A stretch of 40,308 nucleotides of DNA from Bacteroidales bacterium (GCA_022784065.1 JALFUO010000068.1:1-40308); one strand, 5' to 3'. Positions 1 through 7,974 are shown, counted from the stretch's first letter. A program made the numbers and translations. The notes: generated by a model from the sequence alone, not told the origin.

Positions 1-27
1 CTGTGATTTAGCGTTGTCTACATTCAT
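1..27 (-). CDS. PadR-family transcriptional regulator, N-terminal 9 codons (partial)
   Basis: On the minus strand an ATG at 27 opens a frame reading MNVDNAKSQ with no stop before the window ends. An AAGGA-like stretch lies just upstream (rc: CAAGGATTATG). The peptide resembles the start of Bacteroidetes PadR regulators (MN.[DE]N.K.QMRKG...), which I recall from family knowledge and cannot verify here. The call is supported by the upstream region: a good minus-strand promoter overlapped by an inverted repeat (AGTACCTTGC/GCAAAGTACT), the kind of operator PadR proteins use for autoregulation. Nine codons are too few for certainty, and any other small protein remains possible. Confidence 0.4.
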
Positions 28-90
28 AATCCTTGAGTGTATCGGTAATAAATTCGCCCCCGGCCGCGGGGCAGTATCAACTATCTGCCG

Positions 91-122
91 CAAAAGTATG
101 CAAAAGATAAGTACCTTGCAAA
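91..122 (-). promoter_or_regulatory. Bacteroidetes-type promoter for the leftward PadR-like gene
   Basis: Read on the minus strand, TTTG (122-119), a 20-nt spacer and TACTTTTG (98-91) match the Bacteroidetes -33/-7 consensus TTTG / TAnnTTTG. Transcription would start near 86, leaving a leader of about 60 nt before the ATG at 27. Confidence 0.6.
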
Positions 123-132
123 GCAAAGTACT
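110..132. promoter_or_regulatory. Inverted-repeat operator overlapping the leftward promoter
   Basis: AGTACCTTGC-aaa-GCAAAGTACT is a 10-bp inverted repeat with one mismatch. It covers the -33 element of the leftward promoter, so a bound repressor would block RNA polymerase. This layout suits autoregulation by the PadR-like product; the assignment to PadR is inference. Confidence 0.5.
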
Positions 133-265
133 AAGAAAATCTCGTTTGTTAGTATAAATTTAATGTTACAAGCAGAGTATGTGCGTTTTTGCCAATATAT
201 TTCATTTCTTTATGCTTTGCTCCTGCTTCTTTTTCCTATATGATGCGCGGTACGAGAAAACTATT

Positions 266-296
266 TTTGCCAAGATAGTTTATTTTTGTAACTTTG
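266..296 (+). promoter_or_regulatory. Promoter of the TetR-family gene
   Basis: TTTG at 266-269, a 19-nt spacer and TAACTTTG at 289-296 fit the Bacteroidetes consensus. The start would be near 301, giving a short leader of about 24 nt to the ATG at 325. Confidence 0.6.
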
Positions 297-324
297 CAGC
301 CGATAATCCACGGGAAATCTTTTT

Positions 325-993
325 ATGGAAAAAAAGACCGCTACAACAGCAAAGCCCGCCGGCATCGGCGGCACGCATAAAGAAGAGGTGCGCCTGCGCG
401 TGATAGAGCAGGCGATGCGCATGTTTCAGGCGCATGGCATCAAAAGCGTTACGATGGATAGCATCGCCGATGCCCTGAAAATGTCGAAGCGCACCCTCTA
501 TGAACTCTTTGCAGACAAGGCCGCGCTGCTCCTTGCCGGGCTGCGCCTTCAAGACGAACGCAAAGAGCGGTGTATGCAGGAACGTCTCGCAGAGACCGAC
601 AACGTGCTCGAAATCATACTCGGCGAGTTTGCCGACACCATGCGTATGTTCAGCGGCATCAATCCCGATTTTTTCATCGAACTGCATAAATATCCCGCTG
701 CCGTGGCCTATTTCGAGAAGCGCAGCAGAGAGCACGAGGCGGCCGCCGTGGCGTTTTTGCAACGCGGCGTGGCGCAGGGATTTTTCCGCGCCGACGTAAA
801 TTTCACGCTCGTTTACCGCCAAATTGCCCGTACGCTCAATTACCGCGCTATGGAAGAAATAGGCCGAGGCTGCCCGCTTAAATCTCTTTTCTACAACATC
901 GTCATCGTTTATATCCGTGGCTGCGCCACGCCTGAGGGGGCGCGTTACATGGACAATATATTAGAGAAAATCCTGCAGGCAGAGCAGCTGTAG
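325..993 (+). CDS. TetR/AcrR-family transcriptional regulator
   Basis: A 222-aa protein, the normal TetR length. The N-terminal DNA-binding domain lies at about residues 20-70, with the helix-turn-helix in VTMDSIADALKMSKRTLYEL followed by F.DK..LL, the typical TetR_N pattern. The rest is an alpha-helical ligand/dimerisation domain with no recognisable specificity, so the effector is unknown. The start at 325 follows a well-placed promoter (TAACTTTG ending at 296). The gene diverges from the PadR-like gene and converges on purA, with a shared hairpin terminator downstream. In Bacteroidetes such regulators often sit beside efflux genes, but none is visible next to it here. Confidence 0.88.
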   Translation: MEKKTATTAKPAGIGGTHKEEVRLRVIEQAMRMFQAHGIKSVTMDSIADALKMSKRTLYELFADKAALLLAGLRLQDERKERCMQERLAETDNVLEIILGEFADTMRMFSGINPDFFIELHKYPAAVAYFEKRSREHEAAAVAFLQRGVAQGFFRADVNFTLVYRQIARTLNYRAMEEIGRGCPLKSLFYNIVIVYIRGCATPEGARYMDNILEKILQAEQL

Positions 994-1050
994 TTTTTCC
1001 CAATATATTCTTTGCAGGCAGCGGACTGCAATATTTTAATAAACAGAATA

Positions 1051-1086
1051 GCGGCGCACAATGCAGACAAAAGCATTGTGCGCCGC
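1051..1086. terminator. Bidirectional terminator between tetR and purA
   Basis: A perfect 14-bp inverted repeat (GCGGCGCACAATGC / GCATTGTGCGCCGC) with an 8-nt loop sits between two convergent genes. The T-runs on either side are weak. Confidence 0.7.
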
Positions 1087-1109
1087 TTAATGTATCGGTA
1101 AAAGGGTAT

Positions 1110-2378
1110 TTATCTGATAATCGTTGCTTCTCTGTCCGGTCCTACGCTGACGATAGAGATACGGACGGCGAGCTGCTTTTCGAGATAGGCGATGTAGGCG
1201 GAGAAGGCGGGCGGGAAGTCCTTTTCCTCGCGGATTTCCGTGAGCGGTGTCTGCCAGCCGGGGAGTTCCTCGTACACGGCTTCGTAGTCCTCGGTGTCGT
1301 AAGGCATTTCCGTCACCACTTCGTCGCCCTTCTTGTATGCGGTGCAGACTTTAATGGTCTCGAACTCGTCGAGCACGTCGCCCTTCATCATCACGAGGTC
1401 GGTCACGCCATTTATCATGATGGCATATTTCAGGGCCACGAGGTCAATCCAGCCGCAGCGGCGGTTGCGGCCCGTCACCGCGCCGTACTCGTGACCGATG
1501 CGGCGGAGCGTTTCGCCCGTTTCGTCAAAGAGTTCCACGGGGAAAGGTCCGGAGCCGACGCGCGTGCTGTATGCTTTGAAGATGCCGAAAACGCGGTCAA
1601 TCGTATTGGGGGCTACGCCCAGGCCGGTGCAAACGCCGCCGGCGGTGGTGCTGGAGGAGGACACGAAAGGATAGGTGCCGTGGTCGATGTCGAGCAATGA
1701 GCCTTGCGCTCCCTCGGCAAGCACAGACTTGCCTTCGGCGAGGGCGCGGTTGATTTCTGCTTCGGTGTTGGAGAGTTTGAAGCGGCGCATGTATTCCACG
1801 CCCTCCATCCACAGTTTTTCTTCTTCCGCGATGTCGTAATCCGTATAATGCAGGTCGCGGAGAATTTGTTCGTGACGCGCTTTGAGCGCACGGTATTTCT
1901 CTTCAAAGTTCTCTTCAATGTCGCCTACGCGCAGGCCCACGCGGGCAGCTTTGTCGCTGTAAGCCGGGCCGATGCCCTTGCCCGTGGTGCCTACCTTGTT
2001 CTTGCCCTTGGCGGCCTCGTAGGCGCGGTCGAGCACGCGGTGGGTAGGCAGAATGAGATGGGCGCGGCGGCTGATGTGGAGGCGAGGGGCGATGTCGTAG
2101 CCGGCGGCCTCGAGTTCGCGGGCTTCTGCCATGAAGAGGTCGGGCGCGATAACGCAGCCGTTGCCTATGATGTTGATTTTGCCTTCATCGAAGATGCCCG
2201 ACGGAATGGAGCGCAACACGAATTTCTTTCCGTCGAAGATAATTGTGTGGCCGGCGTTGGGGCCTCCGGCAAAGCGGGCGACTACATCGTAGCGCGGCGT
2301 GAAGAAATCCACGACCTTGCCTTTGCCTTCGTCGCCGAAAACAATGCCCAGCAGGGCATCAACTTTTCCCTTTGTCAT
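1110..2378 (-). CDS. purA: Adenylosuccinate synthetase
   Basis: A 422-aa, full-length PurA that makes adenylosuccinate from IMP, aspartate and GTP (first committed step to AMP; cytoplasmic homodimer). The N-terminal GTP-binding loop reads FGDEGKGKVVDFF, followed by GGPNAGHTI, VGTTGKGIGPAYSDK and GRNRRCGWIDLVALKYA, all PurA landmarks; the C-terminus ends in VGPDREATIIR. The conserved QWGDEGKGK signature reads VFGDEGKGK here, so Gln-Trp before the catalytic Asp loop is replaced; the rest of the loop is intact. It is the last gene of a minus-strand run, 19 nt after the DUF554 gene, and shares a purine theme with the nearby nucleoside phosphorylase. Confidence 0.96.
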   Translation of the reverse strand: MTKGKVDALLGIVFGDEGKGKVVDFFTPRYDVVARFAGGPNAGHTIIFDGKKFVLRSIPSGIFDEGKINIIGNGCVIAPDLFMAEARELEAAGYDIAPRLHISRRAHLILPTHRVLDRAYEAAKGKNKVGTTGKGIGPAYSDKAARVGLRVGDIEENFEEKYRALKARHEQILRDLHYTDYDIAEEEKLWMEGVEYMRRFKLSNTEAEINRALAEGKSVLAEGAQGSLLDIDHGTYPFVSSSSTTAGGVCTGLGVAPNTIDRVFGIFKAYSTRVGSGPFPVELFDETGETLRRIGHEYGAVTGRNRRCGWIDLVALKYAIMINGVTDLVMMKGDVLDEFETIKVCTAYKKGDEVVTEMPYDTEDYEAVYEELPGWQTPLTEIREEKDFPPAFSAYIAYLEKQLAVRISIVSVGPDREATIIR

Positions 2379-2397
2379 ATTTTATTTTTTTTGATTA

Positions 2398-3081
2398 TTA
2401 TATTCCCAAGAGGTTTTTAATAAGGAAGAACAGCATTGGCATCACGAGGGCGGGCAGGAGGTTGATGGTCTTGCAGTCCTTGATGTTGAGCACGCCCAGT
2501 CCCGAGGCGGCAATAAGCACGCCGCCCACCACCGAGACTTCTGTGATAAGTTGTTCGGAGATGAACGTCTGCGAAACTTTGGCGATGCCGTAGATGCTCG
2601 CTTGCCACACGAAGATAACGATGCCTGTCACGGCAGTGCCGAAGCCGTAGCTCGAAGCGAGCACGATCATCGTTACGAGATTGAGCGTGGCGGCTGTCAT
2701 CAGATAAGTGTTGTCGCCGTAGAGCGCGCTCAGTACGGGTCCCATCATCGAGAGCGTGCCCACGCAGCAGAGCAGCACGCCGGTGGTGATGCCTTCCACG
2801 AGGTTGGAGGTGGACATGCGGCGCGTGGCGCTTTCCATGCGCTGGTCGAGCTTGAGCACGGTGCCGAGCAGTCCGCCGAGGGAGAGGCAGAAGATAAAGA
2901 GCACGGGGTACTTGCTGTTGGCCATATTGGTCATGGCCACGTTGATGCCCAGCACGAGGGCCGCCAAGCCCATCGCCGTGTTGAGCACGTTGATGTATTT
3001 CTCCTTGATGCCTTTGCGGGCTATTGCTCCGATGGCACTGCCGATGATTGCCGCAAGGGCGTTGAAGATGATGGCAAGCAT
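2398..3081 (-). CDS. DUF554-family membrane protein
   Basis: A 227-aa, very hydrophobic protein with about six to seven predicted membrane segments. The Gly-rich N-terminus (GSAIGAIARKG), the GLLGTVLKLD region and the SMMGPVLSALYGD region match the DUF554 (YqgA/YdfK) family. The function of this inner-membrane family is unknown; a transport role is often assumed but unproven. It lies 11 nt after the purine nucleoside phosphorylase and 19 nt before purA, so it is probably co-transcribed with both. The ATG at 3081 is chosen because the protein begins directly with a family-typical hydrophobic helix. Confidence 0.85.
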   Translation of the reverse strand: MLAIIFNALAAIIGSAIGAIARKGIKEKYINVLNTAMGLAALVLGINVAMTNMANSKYPVLFIFCLSLGGLLGTVLKLDQRMESATRRMSTSNLVEGITTGVLLCCVGTLSMMGPVLSALYGDNTYLMTAATLNLVTMIVLASSYGFGTAVTGIVIFVWQASIYGIAKVSQTFISEQLITEVSVVGGVLIAASGLGVLNIKDCKTINLLPALVMPMLFFLIKNLLGI

Positions 3082-3092
3082 TGCAATATATA

Positions 3093-3902
3093 TTATATGC
3101 GTGCGATGATGCTGCGGAAGATTTCGGCCATGAGCGGCTGCACGGCGTTGGCGGCCTTCTGCACCTCCTCGTGCGTCACCTCCACGATTTTGCCTTCCAC
3201 GCCGAGGTCGGTGATGATGCTGATGCCGAATACGCGCATGCCGCAGTGGCGTGCCACGATGACTTCGGGTACAGTGCTCATGCCTACGGCATCTGCGCCG
3301 AGGCGGTGGTACATCTTATATTCTGTCGGCGTTTCGTAAGTGGGGCCTTGGTTGGCGAGATACACGCCTTCCACCACGCGGATGCCTTTCTCCTTGGCAA
3401 TTTCGCGTGCGAGGGCGAGGAATTTCTTGTCGTAGGCTTCGCTCATGTCGAGAAAGCGCGGGCCGTAGGGGAAGTTCTTGCCGCGCAAGGGGTGCTCGGG
3501 GAGGAAGTTGATGTGGTCGGTAATCAGCATCATGTCGCCGATTTCAAAGTCGGGATTGACGCCGCCGGAGGCATTGCTCACAAAGAAGTTCTTGATGCCC
3601 AACTCGTGCATCACGCGCTCGGGATAGGTCACTTCTTTCATCGTATAGCCCTCGTAGTAGTGGAAACGTCCTTCGAGCGCCATCACTTCCTTGCCGCCGA
3701 GACGGCCAAAGAGCAGGCGGCCGCTGTGTCCCTCGACGGTGCTGACAGGAAAGTGGGGGATTTCGTTGTAAGGGAATGCGTCAACGATTTCTATCTCTTC
3801 GGCCAAACGGCCAAGGCCTGTGCCGAGCACGATGGCGGTTTCGGGACGGAGCGCGGTGTGGCTTTTAATCCACGCGGCGGTTTCTTGAATGGCTTGCAAC
3901 AT
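3093..3902 (-). CDS. punA: Purine-nucleoside phosphorylase (trimeric PNP type)
   Basis: A 269-aa protein that splits purine nucleosides with phosphate to give free base and (deoxy)ribose-1-phosphate. It carries the phosphate-binding GTGLGRLA near the N-terminus, VEGHSGRLLFGRLGG, EGRFHYYEGY, SNASGGVNPDFEIGDMM and the purine-binding GPTYETPTEYKMYHRLGADA, with MSTVPEVIVARHCGM after it. These features and the length fit the low-molecular-mass trimeric PNP family rather than hexameric DeoD. Its start lies inside the end of lpxK (38-nt overlap in another frame), suggesting translational coupling. Upstream: lpxK, sppA. Downstream: a DUF554 protein and purA. Confidence 0.94.
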   Translation of the reverse strand: MLQAIQETAAWIKSHTALRPETAIVLGTGLGRLAEEIEIVDAFPYNEIPHFPVSTVEGHSGRLLFGRLGGKEVMALEGRFHYYEGYTMKEVTYPERVMHELGIKNFFVSNASGGVNPDFEIGDMMLITDHINFLPEHPLRGKNFPYGPRFLDMSEAYDKKFLALAREIAKEKGIRVVEGVYLANQGPTYETPTEYKMYHRLGADAVGMSTVPEVIVARHCGMRVFGISIITDLGVEGKIVEVTHEEVQKAANAVQPLMAEIFRSIIARI

Positions 3903-4926
3903 AGTTGAGAATAAGGTTGTTGAATTTCTGTTTTTCTGAATCTGAGAAAGTTATTTCTATGGGCTGGTAATACAGCTTTTTCTTCATTTCGAGGGGTAGG
4001 GGGAGGGTTTTGAGGCGCATCATATCCTTTTCTGTGGTGACGATGATGCTTGCCTCTTCCGCCGCCTCTGCCATCTGCCGGACTTCCTCGGGCGTGAAAG
4101 CGTGGTGGTCGGGATAGCGCATCACTTCCACCTTTTCGGCCTGCGCTTTCCAGCGGGCAATGAACGGCTCGGGGCGGGCGATGCCGCACACCAATAGCAC
4201 ATGCCTCGCCTTGCCTGCGCTCTGCCATTCCGGGGTCTCGGCAAAGCCGGGCTGGGGCGCGCCGTAGCCTACGGAGGAGAAGAACGCCGGGGCGTCGGTG
4301 TAGCGCGCTATTTCGCGCCTGATGCCAGCCCGCTCTTCCTCGCCCAGTTGCTCGGGGCATTTGGTCACGATGACGGCATCGGCACGCCGCGCTCCGCTGC
4401 GGCTTTCGCGCAGCCGGCCGGCAGGAAGCACGCAGTCGCGGGTGAAGAGGCGGCTGAAGTCGGTGAGCAAAAGGTAAAGCCCTGCCTTGATGTAGCGGTG
4501 CTGATAGGCATCGTCGAGCACAATGGCTTGCGGCTCTGTGCCTGCGGGCGTTTGCAGTAGCCTCTTGCAGCCTTCCACGCGGCTTTCGCACACGGCAACG
4601 CGCGTGGCGGGAAACTTCTGCTTCACCTGCAACGGTTCGTCGCCCACTTCCGCGCCCGTGCTTGCCGCCGTGGCTTCAATGAAGCCTTTCGTGCGCCGTC
4701 CGTAGCCGCGCGAGAGCATAGCGGTGCGCAGTCCTTGCGCTGCGAGCAGGCGCAAGAGGTATTCCGTATGCGGCGTCTTGCCCGTGCCGCCCACGGCGAG
4801 ATTGCCCACGCAGATGGAAGGCACGCCGCACGCCGTTTGCTTCAGTACACCCTTGTCGAAGAGCATATTGCGTATGCCCATAATGGCGGCGTAAATCCAC
4901 GAGAGTGGCAACAGCAGGCGGAACAT
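3865..4926 (-). CDS. lpxK: Tetraacyldisaccharide 4'-kinase (lipid A biosynthesis)
   Basis: A 353-aa inner-membrane-associated kinase that phosphorylates the 4' position of tetraacyldisaccharide-1-phosphate to give lipid IVA. The N-terminus is hydrophobic (FRLLLPLSWIYAAIMGIRN) and is followed by a Walker A-type loop, VGNLAVGGTGKTP, at about residues 42-54. Further family landmarks are LSRGYGR, VGDEPLQ and VLDDAYQHR, and near the C-terminus the DHHAFTPEE and TTEKDMMRL motifs. It starts 7 nt after sppA and its 3' end overlaps the phosphorylase gene by 38 nt, so the three genes form one tight unit. This gene is essential for outer-membrane lipid A in most Gram-negative bacteria. Confidence 0.95.
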   Translation of the reverse strand: MFRLLLPLSWIYAAIMGIRNMLFDKGVLKQTACGVPSICVGNLAVGGTGKTPHTEYLLRLLAAQGLRTAMLSRGYGRRTKGFIEATAASTGAEVGDEPLQVKQKFPATRVAVCESRVEGCKRLLQTPAGTEPQAIVLDDAYQHRYIKAGLYLLLTDFSRLFTRDCVLPAGRLRESRSGARRADAVIVTKCPEQLGEEERAGIRREIARYTDAPAFFSSVGYGAPQPGFAETPEWQSAGKARHVLLVCGIARPEPFIARWKAQAEKVEVMRYPDHHAFTPEEVRQMAEAAEEASIIVTTEKDMMRLKTLPLPLEMKKKLYYQPIEITFSDSEKQKFNNLILNYVASHSRNRRVD

Positions 4927-4933
4927 CGCTATT

Positions 4934-6706
4934 TTATTGTATATTCGGCAGATAGGGAATGCGTGCTTGCAGGGCGTTCCGGCGGCTCAGGCTGCCCACA
5001 AAGCGCAGGGGCTGATAGTAAATGCCGAGCGCGTCCTTCACGCGGCTTTCCATATAGTCGCTGCCGGTGGAGTCCATGAGGTTGTCCATCCAGTTGGACG
5101 GGGCGGGGTAGTCCGCCGTGTAGTATTCCTTGCTCTTGGCGAGGCGGGCGGCTTCGGCGATTGCGTCGTCGAGCGTGCCGAGTTGGTCCACGAGTTTAAT
5201 AGCCAGAGCCTGGCGTCCCGTCCATACGCGGCCTTGGGCAATGGAGTCGACGGCGGCTACGGGCATATTGCGCCCTGCTGCCACGCGGCTGAGGAAAAGC
5301 TTGTAGCCGCGCTCAATGTAGGCTTGCATCACGGCCGATTCTTTTTCGTTGAACGGGCGTCCCGCTGCGCCGAAATCGGCTGCCTCGCTCGTCTTGGCCA
5401 CGTCGAAGTGCAGACCGAGTTTCTCGGTGAGCAGACCGCTGGCGTCGGGAATCATGCCGAAGATGCCGATGCTGCCCGTCAGCGTGGTGGGGTCGGCGAA
5501 AATCTTATTGGCGCCGCAGGCCATATAATAGCCGCCCGAGGCAGCCATGCCGCCCATCGAAACCACTACGGGCTTCTTGGCTTTGAGGAGTTCCACGGCG
5601 TGCCAGATTTGCTCGGAGGCATAGGCGCTGCCGCCGCCCGAGTTGATGCGTATCACCACGGCTTTCACGTCTTCGTCCTCTGCCAGTTCGTCGAAGTCCT
5701 CTACGAGCGTGCTGCCCACTATCTCATTGTCGCCGCCCATGAGCGAAGCCGTTCCGACCTCGTCCACAATGTCGCCGTAGGCGTAGTAAACGGCTATTTC
5801 GTCGCCCTTGTCCTTGCTGTCGCTGGCGGCAATTACGTCGGCGGGGCTTACGAGATGGAGTTTCTCCTGCTTGGCGAGCGTGCGCAGTTTGGCGCGTGCG
5901 CCGTCGATATAGGTGAGCGTGTCGACCAGTTTGTTAGCCACGAAATCTTTCGTTTCGGCAAAGCCGATGTAACTGTCGGCCAGTTCTTTCATGCGCTCGG
6001 GCGTGAGCTTGCGGTCGGCAGCAGCGTCGGCGCACATCGTGTTCCAGATGTCGTTGATGTAAGAGGTGACCTGCTCGCGGTTGGCGGGGCTCATTTCGGT
6101 CTGCGTGAAGGGTTCCACTGCACTCTTGTACGTGCCGACGCGGAACACCTGCATCTTCACGCCGATCTTCTCGAGCATCTCCTTGAAAAACATGGGCTGG
6201 GCTGCAAGTCCGTGCCAGTCCACCATGCCCGAGGGGTTGAGCATCACGGCATCGGCCGTGGCGGCAAGGTAGTAGCCCGCCTGCGTGTAGGTGTCAGCAT
6301 AGGCGGCGATAAACTTGCCCGATTTCTTAAAGTCGAGCAACGCCTTGTGCAGTTCTTCAAGCGAGGCAAAGTCCGAGGCGAGCGCGCCGCCGTCGAGGTA
6401 GATGCCGCTGATGTTCTTGTTGTCCTTGGCCAGTCTGATGGCTTTCAGGGTTTCGTCAAGGCCGAGCGTTTCTTGTGCGGCGCTGCCCATAAATTCGTCG
6501 AAAGGATTGGCTTCGGCGGCGCGTTCTTCCACTGTGGCATTGAGCGAGATGCGCAGCACGCTACCTTTGTCGACGGAGGTGCTTGTTTGGCTTCCGCCGG
6601 CGGCAATCATGGCTGCCAGCATCACGAAGCTCATGAATGCGAAGAAGGCGAACACGCAGAGCGTGCCGAGCATCGACGCGAGGAGCATTTTGAAAAACTG
6701 TTTCAT
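4934..6706 (-). CDS. sppA: Signal peptide peptidase SppA, long (67 kDa) type
   Basis: A 590-aa membrane-anchored serine protease that degrades leftover signal peptides. I place the start at the ATG at 6706 (MKQFFKMLLAS), not at the ORF-track start at 6772: the chosen start leads straight into one N-terminal membrane anchor (about residues 8-35), and the longer version would begin with an atypical IYNIIYRVYR segment encoded by an AT-rich repeat. The protein has two peptidase_S49 halves. The catalytic Lys is in GTYKSAVEPF (first half) and the nucleophile Ser in MGGMAASGGYYMA (second half), matching the Lys-Ser dyad of E. coli SppA. It starts the sppA-lpxK-PNP cluster. Confidence 0.93.
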   Translation of the reverse strand: MKQFFKMLLASMLGTLCVFAFFAFMSFVMLAAMIAAGGSQTSTSVDKGSVLRISLNATVEERAAEANPFDEFMGSAAQETLGLDETLKAIRLAKDNKNISGIYLDGGALASDFASLEELHKALLDFKKSGKFIAAYADTYTQAGYYLAATADAVMLNPSGMVDWHGLAAQPMFFKEMLEKIGVKMQVFRVGTYKSAVEPFTQTEMSPANREQVTSYINDIWNTMCADAAADRKLTPERMKELADSYIGFAETKDFVANKLVDTLTYIDGARAKLRTLAKQEKLHLVSPADVIAASDSKDKGDEIAVYYAYGDIVDEVGTASLMGGDNEIVGSTLVEDFDELAEDEDVKAVVIRINSGGGSAYASEQIWHAVELLKAKKPVVVSMGGMAASGGYYMACGANKIFADPTTLTGSIGIFGMIPDASGLLTEKLGLHFDVAKTSEAADFGAAGRPFNEKESAVMQAYIERGYKLFLSRVAAGRNMPVAAVDSIAQGRVWTGRQALAIKLVDQLGTLDDAIAEAARLAKSKEYYTADYPAPSNWMDNLMDSTGSDYMESRVKDALGIYYQPLRFVGSLSRRNALQARIPYLPNIQ

Positions 6707-6733
6707 AGCTAAGGGGTGGATTCTATAAACTCT

Positions 6734-6747
6734 ATATATAATATTGT
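6734..6747 (-). repeat. AT-rich 14-mer, copy 1
   Basis: Reads ACAATATTATATAT on the minus strand, 28 bp upstream of the sppA start. The identical 14-mer occurs at 9406, 23178 (minus), 24384 and 30209. See findings. Confidence 0.75.
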
Positions 6748-6761
6748 ATATCGGGGAAAGG

Positions 6762-7517
6762 TCAAAGGTCAATGTTTACCTCCACCGGACAATGGTCGGA
6801 ACCGAAGATTTCCGTGTGTATGGCAGCGCTTCGGAGTTGCGGCTGCAAGCGGTTGGAGGCGAGGAAATAGTCGATGCGCCAGCCCGCGTTTTTCTCGCGT
6901 GCCTTGAAGCGGTACGACCACCAGGAATAAATCTCCTCCTTGTCGGGATAGAAATAGCGGAACGTGTCGGTGAAGCCCGCTTCGAGCAGGAGCGAGAACT
7001 TTTCGCGCTCCTCGTCGGTGAAGCCCGCATTGCGGCGGTTGCTCTTCGGGTTTTTGAGGTCGATTTCCTTGTGGGCCACGTTCAGGTCGCCGCACACCAC
7101 GACCGGTTTCCGCTCATCGAGCGATTTGAGATAGGCTCGGAAATCGTCCTCCCACGCCATGCGGTAGTCCAGGCGGCGCAGCCCGTCCTGCGAGTTAGGC
7201 ACGTAGGCCGTGACGAGATAGAACTGCTCGAACTCCAGCGTAACGGCGCGCCCTTCGTGGTCGTGCGCGTCGATGCCCAGCCCGCGCGCCACGCTCAACG
7301 GCTTATGGCGCGTGAAGATAGCCGTGCCCGAATAGCCTTTTTTCTCGGCGTAGTCCCAGTAAGACTCGTAGCCGGGAAATTGCAGGTCTATTTGTCCCTC
7401 TTGCAGCTTGGTTTCCTGCAAGCAGAAGAAGTCGGCGTCGAGTTCGTTGAATATGTCGCGGAAGCCCTTGCCTTCGCAGGCGCGGAGCCCGTTGACGTTC
7501 CAAGAAATGAATTTCAT
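6762..7517 (-). CDS. xth: Exodeoxyribonuclease III (xth-type AP endonuclease)
   Basis: A 251-aa protein of the exonuclease-endonuclease-phosphatase fold that cuts DNA at abasic sites and removes 3'-blocking groups in base-excision repair. The start at 7517 (MKFISWNVNGLRA) is chosen over the ORF-track start because the family begins exactly here. Visible motifs in order: WNVNGLRA, FFCLQETKL (metal-binding Glu), YSGTAIFTR, VTAYVPNS, CGDLNVAH (Asp and Asn of the active site), WRIDYFLAS and the C-terminal GSDHCPVEV (catalytic Asp-His). It ends 55 nt before sppA, which may have its own promoter there. Confidence 0.95.
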   Translation of the reverse strand: MKFISWNVNGLRACEGKGFRDIFNELDADFFCLQETKLQEGQIDLQFPGYESYWDYAEKKGYSGTAIFTRHKPLSVARGLGIDAHDHEGRAVTLEFEQFYLVTAYVPNSQDGLRRLDYRMAWEDDFRAYLKSLDERKPVVVCGDLNVAHKEIDLKNPKSNRRNAGFTDEEREKFSLLLEAGFTDTFRYFYPDKEEIYSWWSYRFKAREKNAGWRIDYFLASNRLQPQLRSAAIHTEIFGSDHCPVEVNIDL

Positions 7518-7778
7518 AAGAGGTGTGTTTATATCTTTTGCAAAGATTGTGCAAGCGAGCGCAATCAAATTTATTTGAATTGCCGAGCGTAGCCAATCTT
7601 ATGCAAAAATAGCAATTTCTCTTGAACTATCACTTTTGCAAGGCAATAAACTCCCATTATCCTATATGATAGGCCGCAAAACGCTTGCAGCGGCCGCGCG
7701 GGGTGGGCGGCGCGGCGCAGTTTTCCCAGCAGGGCGCAGGCGCTTCAAAGCAGCAATTTTTTATTTTCTCGGAGATGT

Positions 7779-7974
7779 TTTTCACTATCTCCTTGATAAT
7801 TTTCCCGCTCCTATAAGAAAGTTTTTGTTACAAAGTTTGTAACGCGTGTTACAAACTTTGTAACATATGTTAGAAACTTTGTAACATGTATTACAAACTT
7901 TGTAACAAACTTTCCCTACGTGATGGTGAAAAATATAAAGGGCTTAGGAAAAAATAGTTCCGAGATAGTGAAAA
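7779..7974. repeat. Intergenic repeat element, copy A
   Basis: A roughly 196-bp element bounded by a perfect 13-bp inverted repeat (TTTTCACTATCTC at 7779-7791, GAGATAGTGAAAA at 7962-7974). Its core is a four-unit palindrome array (7827-7906), followed by AAGGGCTTAGGAAAAA (7938-7953). The same parts recur in the same order, inverted, at about 39.76-40.0 kb. The flank CGCTCCTATAAGAAAG here corresponds to CGCTCATATAAGAGAG in that copy. It encodes nothing and carries no transposase, so it could be a MITE-like element, a multi-site protein-binding locus or both. Confidence 0.8.
7827..7906. repeat. Four 17-bp palindromes at 21-bp period (copy A)
   Basis: Four units of GTTACAAA-N-TTTGTAAC (8-bp arms, one central base) are separated by exactly 4 bp (gcgt, atat, atgt). 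Units 1 and 2 are perfect; unit 3 has GTTAG for GTTAC and unit 4 begins ATTAC. A 21-bp period is two helical turns, so all sites face the same side of the DNA. Confidence 0.85.

Larger units (their letters stand above)
28..324. other. Divergent intergenic region between PadR-like and TetR-family genes
   Basis: About 300 bases hold the leftward promoter and operator (91-132) and the rightward tetR promoter (266-296). No other gene is supported: the 74-aa plus-strand ORF at 179 runs through the promoter and into tetR in another frame. Confidence 0.6.

Noticed and set aside
4937-6712. 591-aa plus-strand ORF opposite sppA
   Set aside because: His/Gly/Val-rich shadow of the sppA coding strand, a typical antisense frame in GC-rich DNA.
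6706-6772. N-terminal extension of SppA (MTFDLSPIYNIIYRVYR...)
   Set aside because: It is encoded by the AT-rich 14-mer region, and the downstream ATG at 6706 leads directly into the expected membrane anchor.
7827-7906. CRISPR array
   Set aside because: Units are palindromic, separated by only 4 bp, and no cas genes are present; spacers of 4 bp cannot be CRISPR spacers.
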